Under the pieces are notes generated by a model, which did not search any database, was not told the origin of the DNA, and saw only the letters and a list, made by a program, of their open reading frames with translations. Of a DNA stretch of 64,000 nt, positions 1-11,999 are shown piece after piece (positions within the stretch are counted from its first letter, which is position 1; each line of letters begins with the position of its first letter). The stretch covers positions 62,001 to 126,000 of the forward strand of contig JAGVSM010002862.1 in the NCBI GenBank assembly GCA_022494885.1, read 5' to 3'. The DNA comes from Micrasema longulum. Lineage: Eukaryota; Arthropoda; Insecta; Trichoptera; Brachycentridae. A program made the position numbers and the translations under genes.

Positions 1-287
1 AATTCTATCTACATTTCCTAAACTCTTTTTGATTTGTTGATTTTTGTGAAACTAACGAGCTGAAACCTTCATTAGTATAGTGAGATTCAACCGGCTGAAT
101 TATTTAACCTACTAGGCAACCACTGAAAATACATGTATTTTATATTTTTTTCTTTATTTCTTTTTATGCTAGTTAGTTAAATAAATAATATTATTTTAAG
201 TCAATCCAAATGTTTCAATCTTCATAACTTCATGGGTAGAATTCAACGTTATTTACAAACATTTGGATAATAATCAAAATATTGTTG
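1..287 (+). mobile_element. TIR family A element, 5' end cut by window
   Basis: Bases 1-130 match the interior seen near 47,150 and 55,780: a block related to CACATTTCCTCAACTCTT, then GAGCTGAAACCTT, a GAATTATTT block and CTACTAGGCAAC. The segment ends near 287 in a degenerate right TIR (ACAAACATTTGGATAATAAT then CAAAATATTG). The middle 130-230 is AT-rich and less certain. No coding capacity is visible, so this is a non-autonomous, MITE-like copy. Confidence 0.6.
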
Positions 288-1239
288 GAATTATTTTTTT
301 TAAATCCTAGTATAAGACTATTAACATAAAAACATCTTACAATACTGATAAAAGAATTAAGCTTAAGCAAACTTCATCAAAGTTAAAAAGTCTTTTAACA
401 TTTTTTTTTTAATTTTTGTAATGTGACCCAATTTTCGATTCACGCAGTACATTTGAAGAGTACGGTTTACGTCGATAAGAAAGAGAAGGAGCGACCTACA
501 TTATATGTTTCTTGAATGTAGGCCAACCTCCCACAGACTTTAGGATTCGGTACATAAATATACAAAAGTATGTGTATACCAAGTTTTCGCTAACCAATAA
601 AATACCGGAATTTCCTTTGGAGAACACTCCCACATTTTATTCAACAAATTGTATAACAAAGAGAAAGAAAAATAATTACAAATTTTTCCCCGAGCGAACA
701 AACCTCGTTCAGTGCGTTTACTGAACGTCAAATACTAAAAATACAAACTTTGTGATAATTAATGTATGTACTATATATCAATATTAAAAATTGACCGTAC
801 CAAAATAAACAGAATGGCTTATGTTAATTACATGACGCTGCATTTGTACTCTAATTTCAGCGTACCTTGATAATTTTAGTAATTGATTTTTGAAACGGAT
901 TTTTGTAACTGATTTTACAAGTGCATTTAAACTGTTTTTAATACTCTTCTTGTAATAGCGTTGTCACGAGGAGGCATGACAATGTCCGACAACGGCCCAA
1001 CATATAATTTACTAAACTCACGCCGAAAGAGGCAAAAAAACGATAGCAATTTAATTAAAACAACGGTTCATGAAAGTAACATTTAACAAATAATGGTACA
1101 AGATTTAAAAAAAATGTTTTTTGCTATGTGTGTTTCCGATAGGAAGACCCTTGGTACGAGTATTTAAAACAGTTTTCGGGAATGTGGAGGGAGTGCTTTC
1201 ACTGATCATATTTGTTACAAGAGAGGTAAGTTGATTGCT

Positions 1240-1345
1240 CTTCCAATACAGGTGCCAGTCCAGTAAATATTAGTTTTATTTTAATCAATTAAATATTGCA
1301 TTTAAAATCATTGTTTTACGTTCATCCTACCAGAAATTGAGCTTA
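1240..1345 (-). repeat. SINE-1 remnant, antisense
   Basis: The minus-strand SINE-1 core is recognisable: GGTGCCAGTCCAGTAAATAT, a TTAAATATTGCATTTAAAA block, and GTTCATCCTACCAGAAATTG, which corresponds to the degraded B-box side. Both ends are eroded. It matches better copies at 13,265 and 24,641. Confidence 0.55.
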
Positions 1346-1544
1346 GAGCCTCAAGCAGCTTAGCAAATGCGCCACACTTCGAGTAAGACTTCGCCACTCC
1401 ATTTTTTTAAAGGAATAACCCGCTTAGCTTCTTTTTTAGAGGCTTGTCAGCAGGTGAGAAATAGGATATGGAAGGAAGTTATGAAAAATATACCACAAAA
1501 CCCAGATCAATTGAGAAAAAATATTTCTTGGATTTTTTTCGTGC

Positions 1545-1605
1545 AACTGGCGGGAACCGAACCCGCGACGTTAGTTTCACAGGTTTATTGTGTTAGCATC
1601 ATACA
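1545..1605 (-). repeat. tRNA-like B-box relic, antisense
   Basis: On the minus strand GGGTTCGGTTCCCGCC resembles a pol III B box with its T-arm stem. No acceptor stem or A box can be assembled, so this is a SINE head relic and not a tRNA gene. Confidence 0.35.
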
Positions 1606-2735
1606 CATCATTCAAGTTTGTTAGTAAAAGTTCCTGGTTGAAGTTCATTAATGGACTTGAATTAATGAACTTCCACCAAGAAATATTACTTGAATATTTT
1701 ATAATAAGTGTATTTACGAAGCATAGTATCTAGCAGAAAGGAATCTTATTAGATAGACAGCAAATAGCAAGTATGTTAAAGTAATGGAATTGAGTAAAAC
1801 ATCAACAAAAAAATTTAATATACGAGTATGCTGGTAATTTTTTTTTTATTTAGTAAATATCCAGGTTATAATAATGAAAATACATATTTTGTCTGTTCGT
1901 ATTTTCCCTACTAAGAAAAACCTCCTTTATTGAGTCACAGAATCCGAGGTCGCCCTGTGGAGTCGTTATCCTTTATGACAATTAGGCTTCCTTCTATATA
2001 GTGAGTCTATGGGACTCCACGGCCTACGTTAGTCGTAGTGGTCTGCAATTATCTGCTACGCCATATTAACACTGCAATCGTGTCGACCGCTATTAGTTTT
2101 GACAGGGAAGCTTACTTTGGGCAGAAAAGGGAAAATCACAAAGCTGAGGTTACGTTATTGGCCATTAGAGAACTTGGTAGTTCCACGTTTATTTTCTTCC
2201 TCATTCTAGTTTTGGTTAGTCTTTGAATCTAATGTTAACAAATATAATATTTTAGTGCTTCGATAAAGATAATTTATAAAGTTATTTGGTAAATTTCAAA
2301 TTCTATACATGTTTTAGAAAATTTTCAATCGATCAATGTAAGCAAAAGACTTAGGTATATTTGTGATAAGTTTCTATTTAAAGATCACATAAACATGATG
2401 GTGGATAAGGCGTATCGAATTGTAAGGTTTATCTTACGGATATCTGAGCCATTCTCACTATCAAATACACTCAAACTTTTTTACTATACCTATTCACGTA
2501 GTCAACTCAAATTTGGTTCGTTAGTATGGTCTCCTAAGCATAATGTATGTATTAATCGATTCGAGAATATTTAAAAAAAATATATGAGAAGATTGAATTA
2601 TCGTTTTAGTACCATTAAACATGTTAACTGCTAATCTTTCATTAAATTGAATCATTACAAAAACGGCGTCTTTCGTGTGATTTAATTATTGTTTTCTTCA
2701 TTCAAAATAATACTTTTTCCCTCTTTGTTTCAACA

Positions 2736-2812
2736 AATTTAGATATAAATAACATCCCAGGGAAGAAATTCAGCCTATCCACAAACATTTGGATAAATTC
2801 AAAACATTGTCA
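2736..2812. mobile_element. TIR family A, isolated terminus
   Basis: The sequence holds a right-hand family A TIR: a CCCAGGGAAGAAATTCAGCC block, then CACAAACATTTGGATAAATT and CAAAACATTG. It matches the reverse complement of the left terminus at 47,292. No matching interior lies beside it, so only the end survives. Confidence 0.5.
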
Positions 2813-2920
2813 TACAATATTATTCATTGAATTTAGGGGCCTTTAATTTGTAAAGTTTAGACACATTCAATTGATTAGAAGTTTTATATTCTTCTACCGA
2901 AATATATGTATATTATACTA

Positions 2921-3625
2921 GCTGACCTGACCGAACGTTGGCTTGCCTTCTATTACCTTGGAAAAATACTTTTTATTGATAAGTAGGTACTTGGGTACGT
3001 AAGGTACTTGTTAATGGTTGAATTCCAAAACTAGAAAGTATTAATTTTCGAATATTGAATTTAAGTAGGTACCTAGGTACTTGTAAAAGTTAAATTCCAA
3101 AACATAAAATAATTCATTTTCAAATTTAGTTTTATTTTTGCAAATGTTGAACTCGGCACTTCTCACCAACAGGGGTGCACTTTATTCATGAATGCGACTT
3201 TAAAAATGTATTTAATGTCAGTTAATATTATTTTATTAATACCAAATATCCAGTTAAAAGAAATAAATAGAAATTAATTATAAGGAATGTAAGGAAAGAA
3301 TCTGATTGGGATCCATAAAAAACAAATGTCGTTTGTAAACATTCAAAAACAAACTTTTTCCAACTCAAAAAAACAACATCCTTTCATTTTTTTAAATATG
3401 CATTCTCGTTGAATACAACCCTGGTAGGTCGATGAAAAAAAGATTTATGCTTCTTACTTTTTTTTACAAATCCGATTGAAAATTTTAATATCTACGAGCA
3501 TGCGCAGCGCAAAGATCTACATTTCGTTAAAAACCACAAGTAAATCGGTAAAGCCGTTTAGGAGGAGTTCAGTGACATCACACGTACTGAAGAATTATAT
3601 GTACATAAAGATTCATGCATAAATG
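2921..3625 (+). repeat. Family C interspersed repeat
   Basis: The segment opens with ACTAGCTGACCTGACCGAAC and closes near a block reading GTAAATCGGTAAAGCCGTTT. From general knowledge, start and end motifs of this style recur in many arthropod interspersed repeats, but I cannot name the family. Bases about 3,246-3,328 are repeated, diverged, at about 53,130-53,210 in the same orientation, sharing AAAAGAAATAAAT, AATTATAAGGA and TCTGATTGGGATCCA. No coding frame is visible. The outer limits are approximate. Confidence 0.55.
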
Positions 3626-4194
3626 TATAGGTATTATTATCTTTAATTTGAATTTCTTTATTTTGCTTCCTAATAAATATTTTAATGATTACAGTGGATT
3701 TGAACTAGAAATTGTGTATTCCGTCCATATTATTTGACATAATGTATCTAATTGCAGGCAATAACCACTCGCCTAGCTATGCGAAGCTTCGATACACGTA
3801 TACAAAGGGTGTTCCAATTATACATTACGTGTCGGGTCGGTTTGGAACAATCCCAATGGTGGGTGCTGTCACTGCTAAACGGACGGATGACGTCACGGTA
3901 CTGGAAACCATAACGGCAGCTAAACGCGATTAGGATATTTACGTATTGTACAGGTTGTCCTAAATATCGAATTTAACTAACTTTGCATTCAGTTGAACTT
4001 TTCGACAAAATAGAAAATGTCGACTTTTCACGACTTTAAAAAAATGTATAATCCGTTGAACATTTCGCTTACTTCCACTCCATCGCTTTATCGAATGGGT
4101 TGAAAGTTTTAAACGCCTAGAAGTGTACCTTCGAAATAAAAAACAGCACTCAAACAACTGCTAACATCACGACATTTCCCCATAGAGGTAGGCA

Positions 4195-4617
4195 AAAAGA
4201 ATAGACCGCCACAGACATCTATCCTGGCATACATTTCTAGCTTCTTCCACATCCTACATCTTTTCATGCGTGCCCTTCAGTTCTACCTGCTTTTGTCATG
4301 ACCAGACTTAAGATTTTGGTTTATCTGATCATGCCACGTCTTGCTTAGTCGTCCTCATCCCACGCCACCGTTCATTCTTGCCATATATACCGGTTTTACC
4401 ATCTTTTTGACATCCATTCGTACTGCATGACAGAGACCATATAAGAGACCCATTCTTAATATTATAAATTATATCTGACTCAGATTTACACTCTCGCTTG
4501 ATTTCATCATTTGCAATCCTGCCATACATTGATTTCCTACACATTTGTCTTAGATATTGCATTTAGACCGCGGTCACTCAGCTTTCATCCTTCCTCTGCC
4601 AGTACAGCAGGTTTTAA
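4195..4617 (-). pseudogene. RTE-like LINE ORF2 C-terminus, degraded
   Basis: The minus strand encodes a diverged copy of the same C-terminal region that is intact at 37,169-37,649. The matching stretch runs from about 4,562 down, reading MQYLRQMCRKSMYGRIANDE followed by IKRECKSESDII, against MRSLRRMFGKSMYDRVTNDE in the intact copy. Upstream, QRKDES is readable just past a stop. After GSLIWSL the frame shifts and continues through the region equivalent to the basic RPRKTWHDQ segment, to about 4,195. This part of a non-LTR retrotransposon follows the reverse transcriptase and lies near the element's 3' end. The copy is 5'-truncated and broken by stops and frameshifts, so it is not functional. 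Confidence 0.75.
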
Positions 4618-4730
4618 AAAAAAGCTTTGAGAGCGGCTAGGATTAGTGGCTGCAAATTTCAACAGTATGAAAGCTGTCCGGGAATTGGATTCGGTAAAAA
4701 CTAAATGCCATCTGTACAATGTCAGCATTT

Positions 4731-4812
4731 ATGATCAAGATACGCTGCAATTGGTGTAATAATGCAGTGCCCTATGCACTATTAGGTGTGGAAAGGGAAT
4801 GATGATGATGAT
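4731..4812 (+). repeat. SINE-1, 3' half only
   Basis: This contains the SINE-1 tail: GATCAAGATACGCTGCAATT, CAGTGCCCTATGCACTATTA, GGAAAGGGAATGATGATGAT. The tRNA-related head seen at 45,625 is missing. The copy ends in a short (GAT)n tail, as the other sense copies do. Confidence 0.75.
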
Positions 4813-4814
4813 CT

Positions 4815-6950
4815 TAAGTTTGCAACAACATATGTTATTAAATAACTAATCTGTATTACATTTTTTGACGGTTTGAATTTTTATTATGTATTTTGATGTG
4901 TCATAATGTTTATAAATGTATTGATTTAAGTATAGAAGAGTCTCCACTTAACACGGAATTTTCTTTAAAGTAAGGATATAAAAAATAACGACTGTGCCAT
5001 AGTGAAATTGTGTCTTTTGTGTTTTAAATAAATGTATATTTTTAATATTATTTAAATTTTAATTCATGGATAACAGCGGAGTTAATGCATAAAAGAAATA
5101 TTATAAATCTCTACCAAAAACGAAAAATTAGTTATTGATGCCTAAATAAACCAAACATAAAAACCTACCAGACTGAAAAATAGCGTATTTAAAAACCGTC
5201 TCTGAAACTTGCAACAACAGATTTCAATTATACTTTACACCGCAAACTTTCAGCATTCTCTTTTAAGTTGGTGAAGCATAATCGAAGACCGTTTTAACAA
5301 AACGAAATATCTACAAAATGTAAATTTTTCAGGAGAAGGTTTTTTCGGGTTAAAAATAAAACTATTACGACTTTAAATAAAACAAAACTTAAGTTTTATA
5401 GACATATAAAATTCTTACACGTGTACTAAAAATCAACAATGGAGAATCAGCAAAATTATTTATAAAAATGTTCTAAATTCAAGAATTTTTACAAAAAAGA
5501 AATATCTCCATATTTTCGTGGTAGGAATGTAAATAAGTTTACTTTGCATGTTTATTTACATTGCATGAAATCATTTTAAACTGATTTTTTGAAAAATTGT
5601 ATATATACTGACATATCTAAGTACCTTTGTAAATATACACATTTAGGTATTTACCTCCTATATCTTTTTTACAAGTGATAACAAAATATATTTCAAATAA
5701 TATTATTTTATTTTTTTAATTTTACACTTCTTTTTTCTTGGCTGAAATCATGTTTTGTTTGTGATTTTTTTTTGATTTCAAAAAACTGAACACCCCAAAA
5801 AATATGTAAATATTTTGTTTTGTGAAAACTCTATGAAGTGTAGTAATTTCGTTTTATAAAAATTTTAATTTTCGCATATATATCGTTTTTTTTTCAGTTT
5901 TATTTCACCAATCGATAAAGCTCACATAGAAAAACACATTTCAATAAGAAAACGCATTTGGTTTTTTTGTAGAAATTTCACTTTGTGAAAACGGTCTTCA
6001 TTTAGAAATCTCACAATTCTTTTTTCTAAGTGTTTCGCAAATTTCTCAGTAACTCCTTCAATGAAGATTTATTACTTTGTTTCTAACACCTTCATATATT
6101 TATGATTAAATACAATAAATACTCGAATATGGGGAAAAAATATAAAAATATTATTTCTTATTACGAAAATATTTTTATTTCCAACCGATTAATAATAATG
6201 AAGAAAACAATGGGTGTTTTTTTGTGTCTTTTTTAAATACAACACCATGTATAAAGATTTGCAATATTACTCGCGTATTTATGTACGTTTGCCTAACCCA
6301 CTGTCTGTCCAGTTGTCAATAGTGATACATGAATACCTCAAAATGATGCACACACCACCGTGCCTACTAGCCTCACGTAATTGTCGTAAATTATGGTAAA
6401 TGCACTTAATTCACTAACGTTAAGTCTAACATAAACCTAATCAGAGATAACCATAACTATACCAATATGAAATTGTTCTTTAAATCATCAGGGGATTCAA
6501 TGCGCCTATTTAATTCAAATATTGTATGCATCTTTAAAAAAACTTAACTGCGTATTTGCCTGTTAATTTCGTATTATGTATTTTTATATTTTTTTTATAC
6601 ATCGATGGTTCAAAGAACCCTTTACAATAAAAAGTTTCTCAGAAATAATCACAATAGTGAACAATTAATTATTTGTTATTTTATTTTATTCAGAAAACAT
6701 GTAGTACGGTTACATAGTTATATATTTTACACAGTTAGGCTTAACTTTAATGGACTAGTGAAGTTTATATGGAATACAAAAATGGAAGTTGTTTAAAAAT
6801 CGAGGTAAAAATGTTATTTAAAAGTTTGTAGTTATTATTAAAAAATTGGAAATAAAATAAAAAATTTAAAAAAATAAATTATAACACATAATATGAAATA
6901 TTATGGAATAATTTGAACTCAATACTTTAGTGAAAATAAGATATTAAAAA
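4815..6950. other. AT-rich stretch, no gene seen
   Basis: The DNA is strongly AT-rich with homopolymer A and T runs. Open frames are short and composed of AT-biased codons. I see no motif, repeat family member or RNA gene that I can support here. Confidence 0.6.
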
Positions 6951-6953
6951 AAC

Positions 6954-7236
6954 AATGTTTGAGTGTGTCCAAATGCTTGCGGACTGGCTGGATTTCCTCC
7001 CTAGGGAGTTATTCATATTTAAATTTATTTCACCAGAAAGGTTTCAGCTCTTTTACTTCACAAAAGTCAACAGATGGAAGAGTTGAGGAAATGTGGATGT
7101 TCAAACAAAGGCAGAATGGTGAATGTTACACAGTGAGTAAAGTGGCCACTTAAACCAGCCAATGACAGGTCATAAGCCGTGTAAATGCCTAGACTTCCAT
7201 ATTCCCTTCTCAAAAATATTTTCCCTCTCTATTGAA
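6954..7236 (-). mobile_element. TIR family A element, rearranged interior
   Basis: It begins with the family A terminus (CAATGTTTGAGTGTGTCC, then AAATGCTTGCGGACTGGCTG and the CTCCCTAGGGAG block). The interior then runs in reverse relative to 47,000: GGTTTCAGCTCTTTTACTTC, GAGGAAATGTGGATGTTC, GGCAGAATGGTGAATGTTAC, AAAGTGGCCACTTAAACC, CATAAGCC, and a block related to CATATTCCCTTCTC. The far TIR is not clear. The TIR joins the interior at a different point than in the 47,292 copy, so family members differ by internal deletions. Non-coding. Confidence 0.7.
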
Positions 7237-7500
7237 GTAAATTGAAATATAAAAAAACGACAAAAAATTAAAAAAGAAACATAACATATCTAAAATGATA
7301 AAACAAATATAAAAATTAACATTAGAAAATCTTATGTTCGAAATATTAATATAACAAAGTAGAGTTGAGAATATTTTGACAAATATATACAGTGGCTAGT
7401 ATTTAAACAGGTAATAATGAAAAAGAAAAATAATGCTGCAATAATACTTTATAAAATAGAAGTTAAACAGAGCAGTATGAAAACTTAAATAATCTAAATA

Positions 7501-7612
7501 ACACGTTTATTTTATCAGTTGGTTGAAAAAAGTTGCCATTTGGCAACAAATTCACTAATGTACATTTTATATTATGTTTGACTCCTTAAAATAAATAAAT
7601 AAACAAAAATAC
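7501..7612 (+). repeat. Retroelement 3' tail (TGCCATTTGGCAA hairpin)
   Basis: GGTTGAAAAAAGTTGCCATT and TTGGCAACAAATTCACTAAT, then TGTAC, followed by an AATAAATAAATAAA tail. A second copy lies at 61,430-61,515. The short hairpin followed by an A-rich (AATA)n tail is typical of a LINE or SINE 3' end. No coding part is attached. Confidence 0.55.
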
Positions 7613-7983
7613 GTATTGAAGCAAACGAAGTTAAATTAATTAATATATTTTTAAATAAATTCATTACTTTTCTAAAAAATAACAAGGGAGATTACATTTC
7701 AAAATATTAACCGAGTTTGTATTAAAAATATCAAATATTTGTTCAAATTTTTTTCCATACCTATGCCTCCCGGATAAAAATGAATGCATTTCGTAGTTGG
7801 TTCGAGAGTTGTTACAAAAAAATAATTCTTTACTTCCTTCTATAAATAGTTCCATCACAACAGACCAAAAGGCCTTATAACAGTGGTAAATTACAGCACA
7901 GAACATCAACGTTTAAGAAAAATCACATTGAGGCAATTAAAAATTGAGGATATTACTCAAAATAAACTCATTCTCACGGTAAA

Positions 7984-8145
7984 GGTCAAACAGCACTACA
8001 GCGTCGCTGCACTTAAGTGACGCAGCGCGAATTTTTTTTTTAGGAGTGCGGGTTGTTTCATCCAAAAGAGTAAAAATAGTATTTCGTGCTGCCGCGACGC
8101 GCCGCACAGAGCCAAACAGTGCCGCTCTAGTACTGATTCTAGTAC
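7984..8145. mobile_element. TIR family B element, short copy
   Basis: The left end reads AAAGGTCAAACAGCACTACA then GCGTCGCTGC. The right end, reverse-complemented, reads CAGTACTAGAGCGGCACTG. The GC-rich termini and short interior look like a MITE. The same left end, including the preceding AAGGTCAAA, recurs at 17,484. The CAG start and the TAGAGC motif are hAT-like, but a matching 8-bp target duplication is not apparent. Confidence 0.5.
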
Positions 8146-8344
8146 TGAATGTAGCAATTTTGAATCATAAAATAAATGAGTAATTTTCATCAGTAATAAC
8201 AAACATATTATTATGAAATTAGAGATAAAATAAAATAAAAAATCTGTAAGGAGAAAACAGTTTTAAAACTCACTATAAAATTGTAGAATGAATTATCTCA
8301 AGAAACAAAAGAAATGAAAAGCCTTAAAATATTTTTAATTAAAT

Positions 8345-8441
8345 ATTTTTTGTAGTTTCACCTGAAATCGAACCCGGAGCATTTCAAGCGTGAGACTAGT
8401 ATCTAAGCCACTACGCCACAGGGGTCGCCAAGTTTGGATTG
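8345..8441 (-). repeat. SINE-2-like tRNA head, antisense
   Basis: On the minus strand the head reads GGCGACCCCTGTGGCGTAGT, with a degenerate A-box region, and a B-box region CCGGGTTCGATTTC. It resembles the heads at 18,061 and 63,049. It lacks the SINE-2 tail containing GGCCTGTTRTGGTGC, so it is partial or a different subfamily. Confidence 0.5.
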
Positions 8442-8963
8442 ATATTTAAATGTTTATAATCAATAATAATGGCGAGTTAAGTAGTAAATAATAATGAGTT
8501 TCAATTGTCATTCTTCATAAGCAAGAAAACTAATCGTTCTACAAGGATAAAAAATTGACCTGACTTTTTAATAATATTTTCCTAATAAACATATTTCTAA
8601 ACCTACATGGACATTATTTACTTTTTTTATTTATTCACAGGGTCAATATTTTTTATGTGAGCAACCCTTGCAATCTTACTAAAAACTACCCCGAGTAATT
8701 AATCTAAGCTCTAACTGGCCTCATTCGTATGGAAAAAAGGTGGTTAATATATTCTACATCCCTCGTATTCTGGGGGTGTTTTAAGGATTCACGCCCTTTT
8801 CTGACTAAGCTTTATACAGGTTGTTGGGTATTTTGGAAACATTAAATTAAAGTCATTTTTCAATAAACTATGTTTCAAAAAATAAACATTTTAAAAGAAA
8901 GGTATCTGTGCTTTTATTGCAATATTTATTGATTTACATTATTTATTAATTTTATTGATTAGT

Positions 8964-9190
8964 CACACCTATGATGCATTGTACACTGCATTTGTTTATG
9001 CAGCGAATCTTGATCACCAGTTATGTAATGGTGAATTTTTTTAGGATTGCGCTTCGGTCGCAAGACCGGAAATATAAAATTTTGGAGTGGAAAACCAGAT
9101 ATTAATCAATATTTTATGTGGACCCTGCTAGGAATCAAACATGGAACCTCGAGCATAGTAAATAAATGCACAAATCCACTGCGATTCAAG
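8964..9190 (-). repeat. SINE-1, antisense, diverged
   Basis: Tail side first: ATGATGCATTGTACACTGCA, ATCTTGATCACCAG. Then comes the core with ATTAATCAATATTTTATGTG, and then the head: CCCTGCTAGGAATCAAACAT is the complement of a degraded B box. The order and spacing match the sense copy at 45,625. Confidence 0.65.
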
Positions 9191-9287
9191 ACATATTTAT
9201 CTCTTAAAATAAAATGTTAAAAACATTTTTAACTAATTTTATTAATTGCGTTATTTACATTAATTTAATGTTTATACTATAACGTAA

Positions 9288-9545
9288 AAATATAAATTTG
9301 TTGCAACGGAGAGGGATAACATTTTTGAGAACAGATTATGCATGTCTAGGCATTTACATGTCTTTTGACCTATTGGCCTGCAGCAAAATAAATATGGCAA
9401 TCGGCAGGACTTGGAGTGGCAAAATGATGGCAGGTGGCCACCAGAAATAATAAAGTAGAGACCATAGTTAAACAAAAAAATAATTAGAAGACTACGAAAA
9501 ATGATAGGTCGATGACAAACATTTGTATTAACTCAAAACATTGTT
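9288..9545 (+). mobile_element. TIR family A element, diverged
   Basis: AAATTTGTTGCAACGGAGAG, ACATTTTTGAGAACAG and GTCTAGGCATTTACA match the family A interior. A right terminus (CAAACATTTGTATTAACTCA, AAACATTG) closes it at 9,545. The left TIR is not recognisable. The centre has an insertion or replacement (AATCGGCAGGACTTGG) not seen in other copies. Confidence 0.55.
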
Positions 9546-9559
9546 TATAATACTATATT

Positions 9560-10140
9560 ACATGCTACAATTTTATGTAGAAGCTTTGCTACTGTACGCA
9601 CACTAGCATTATTCTCTACCTTCCATAACTCATTTCACAAATACAAGAGTTACTAGATAGTCCACTCTGATGCTGCAAAAACAATTAAACATTAATACAA
9701 CTTTAGAAGATTAGCCAACTATTCGGTCAATGTGTACAATCTACTTCCATTGTCCATAATTAGTAAGTACTCTCAATATAAAACTTCTATTGAGAAATGG
9801 ATAGTGAGGGTGGGTTGCGCACGGATCGATGAGTGGATCAAGCCAAATAGGTAAAAAGTTGTTTCCTGATTATGAAATTTTGTCTACAAGTCTATTTGAA
9901 TTTATTATGTATTTTATGGTTATTTTAGTTTATTTTGCTTATTATGTTTACGATGATAATAAGGTTAATCAGATTAATTACGTTTTTATTTTCTTAATAT
10001 TTAAACTATATTAAATAACTAATTTAAGGCATGTTTTATTATACTTATAGTAAAATATTTCCCTCGGCATGGGACACCCCAATGAAGGAACATTACTCTG
10101 TATTAAAAAATCAACATTGTAAAAGTATAAATAAATAAAT
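9560..10140 (+). repeat. Jockey/CR1-like LINE 3' remnant and tail
   Basis: A short conceptual stretch near 9,735 reads NVYNLLPLSIISKYSQYKTS. This resembles the ORF2 C-terminal pattern of jockey/CR1-type LINEs (W/YN-LP-SI, then a FK-like helix), but it is degraded. About 10,061-10,140 holds a 3'-UTR block CCCTCGGCATGGGACACCCC with an AATAAATAAATAAA tail. The same tail occurs antisense at 15,300-15,372, which supports a shared LINE family. The part between the coding relic and the tail has no clear homology. Confidence 0.45.
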
Positions 10141-10261
10141 AAAATAAATATTGTTGGCTGATATTTTCACTTAAGTTACAAATTGTAAGTAGTGAAAAAC
10201 TAAAGGAGAACAAAACTAAATTTAAATAAATAACGTATTGATAAATGAGAGTAAATTTTAT

Positions 10262-10340
10262 TTTCACTCAAAAAGACTTTTCGATGTCTACCGGTTTTGA
10301 AACGAGCCCGTCTCTTCACCAGGAAACTAATCACATCAAA
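10262..10340 (-). repeat. Hammerhead-like motif, PLE-type terminus relic
   Basis: Minus-strand RNA of 10,291-10,322 reads CUGGUGA-A, then GAGACG-GGCU-CGUUUC, which forms a 6-bp stem with one G-U pair, then AAAACCGG. The hammerhead core is CUGANGA, stem II, GAAA. Here A6 and G12 are changed and one extra base sits before stem II, so it would be inactive. It belongs with the motifs at 17,212, 27,233, 49,351 and 51,003. Confidence 0.4.
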
Positions 10341-10344
10341 ATCC

Positions 10345-11530
10345 TCTATACACATTGACTATAGTAAATGAAAAAAAATAAATTAACATGTTCATAGAAC
10401 ACATGCAAGTAGAAGCTAACACCAACGTGCACCGATTAATAATGTCCGTTCAATCGACGATCAAATAACCTATAGCCAATTCTATACGATGTTCTATTGT
10501 AATAGTTAACTTAGTAAATTCATACTCCTTCTTTCCTGCTCTCTCATTTATTTTTGCTTTTGCTCCTACAATTTTTTTTTTTTTAAATTACAAAAACTTT
10601 TTTTATGCAATTTTATTCATTACCATATATTTCTTATTGGAAAATATATTACTGGAAAAATTATTGGTTTGATTTTATAATAAAGAAACCAATCTTAAAT
10701 ATTTCTCAAAGATAATGAAACCGTTCCCTGATTACTTCAAAATTGTCGAATAAAAAATCACGTTTCCATTATTTATGTAACGTCAATTTGTTTTAAAATT
10801 TTGAAATGTAATTTAGTTTCTTTCTCATTTTACGACTTTTACATTTTACGTCAACATCATGACATAAAATAAATGTGTGAATCTCATCTAAAAAATTTGA
10901 TGTACTAACTATACAAAGCAAAACAATCAATGTTCATATTTTCTTTTATGTAGAAAATATATTTAAATATGTATCTTTAAAATAAATCATCCTTTATAAT
11001 GTTATTCAGTCTGAATATATCACTCGGAGTGATTAGAAAGAGCAGAATGAATGTACCACTAGTGGAGAACATGCAAGAAAGGAGTTTATATTGTATGTTG
11101 AGCTATGTATGTATTTACTATTTTCTGGTACAGGCTGCAAATAGAAGGGTGTATTGTTGTTTTTGTGAGGTAAATATAGAAAACCAACCACTAGTGAGGC
11201 GAGTTTTTTGCAAAAGAAGTACACTGTACAAAAATGAAAGAAATCCTTGAATAAACTTTGTTTTTTCCGCAAATAAGATAAAAAAATATATTTTAATTTA
11301 AATCTGTATTTTAATTTTTTTAAACTAAGTGGCTGAATTTCAAAAGCAAAATTAAAATAAAAAAAAAAAATCTTTATTTTTAGTAGATATGTTAAATAAA
11401 ACTATTAGCAAAGTACAAACTTAGTTTACAATTTTTAAAGACATTTTAATTTTGTTTTAAAACTCCAAGTTTTGATTTCGATTTAAAGTGCAAAAATATT
11501 TTGGTATTTAATGTTTAATATTTCATGTTT
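10345..11530. other. AT-rich stretch, no gene seen
   Basis: Poly(T) and poly(A) runs alternate. An 83-codon frame at 10,999-11,250 and its antisense partner show no recognisable domain, and I do not call them genes. Confidence 0.5.
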
Positions 11531-11536
11531 TTTTTT

Positions 11537-11673
11537 TCACAACAGGCCAGTAGGCCCAATTACATCATAGAACACCCGCGCTTGAAAAAAATACTTTTTT
11601 TTAGTTCTTATCTGGAATCAAACCATCCTTGCCTTAGTTATCTATGTCTTAGCTATTACACCACGGAGGTCGA
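11537..11673 (-). repeat. SINE-2, antisense
   Basis: The complement of the SINE-2 tail comes first (CACAACAGGCCAGTAGGCCC, ATTACATCATAGAACACCC). Then the head follows: CTGGAATCAAACCATCC replaces the B-box complement and ATTACACCACGGAGGTCG is the 5' head. The order is the exact reverse of the sense copies at 18,061 and 63,049. Confidence 0.75.
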
Positions 11674-11999
11674 TATTTTCTTTTTGTTTCACCCTTTTCA
11701 CATTTTCAAGGAAAATTAAAATCTCATGTTTTAAAACAACGTTAAAATGTGTTTAAAAATCCTTAATAATTCTAAAATTATATTTATATATCTACATACC
11801 CACGTACTCACGTACACATACCCTTAAAACGTACATAACATGTTACATGTAGATATAATATACATTTATGTATGACTCCAGAAAGTTCTTATTCATAATA
11901 TGCCGAGAATCCCAAATTTTTATTTTGCCTTTTCACTATTAATATTATTGTTTTTTTATGATTTTATGGATAACTCACACATGTTTAAAATTAAAAATG

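Noticed and set aside
3712..3933. 73-codon open frame with a GC-richer 3' half
   Set aside because: No recognisable domain; the start region is AT-rich, and the nearby AAGGGTGTTCC and ACAGGTTGTCC words suggest decayed repeat ends instead of a gene.
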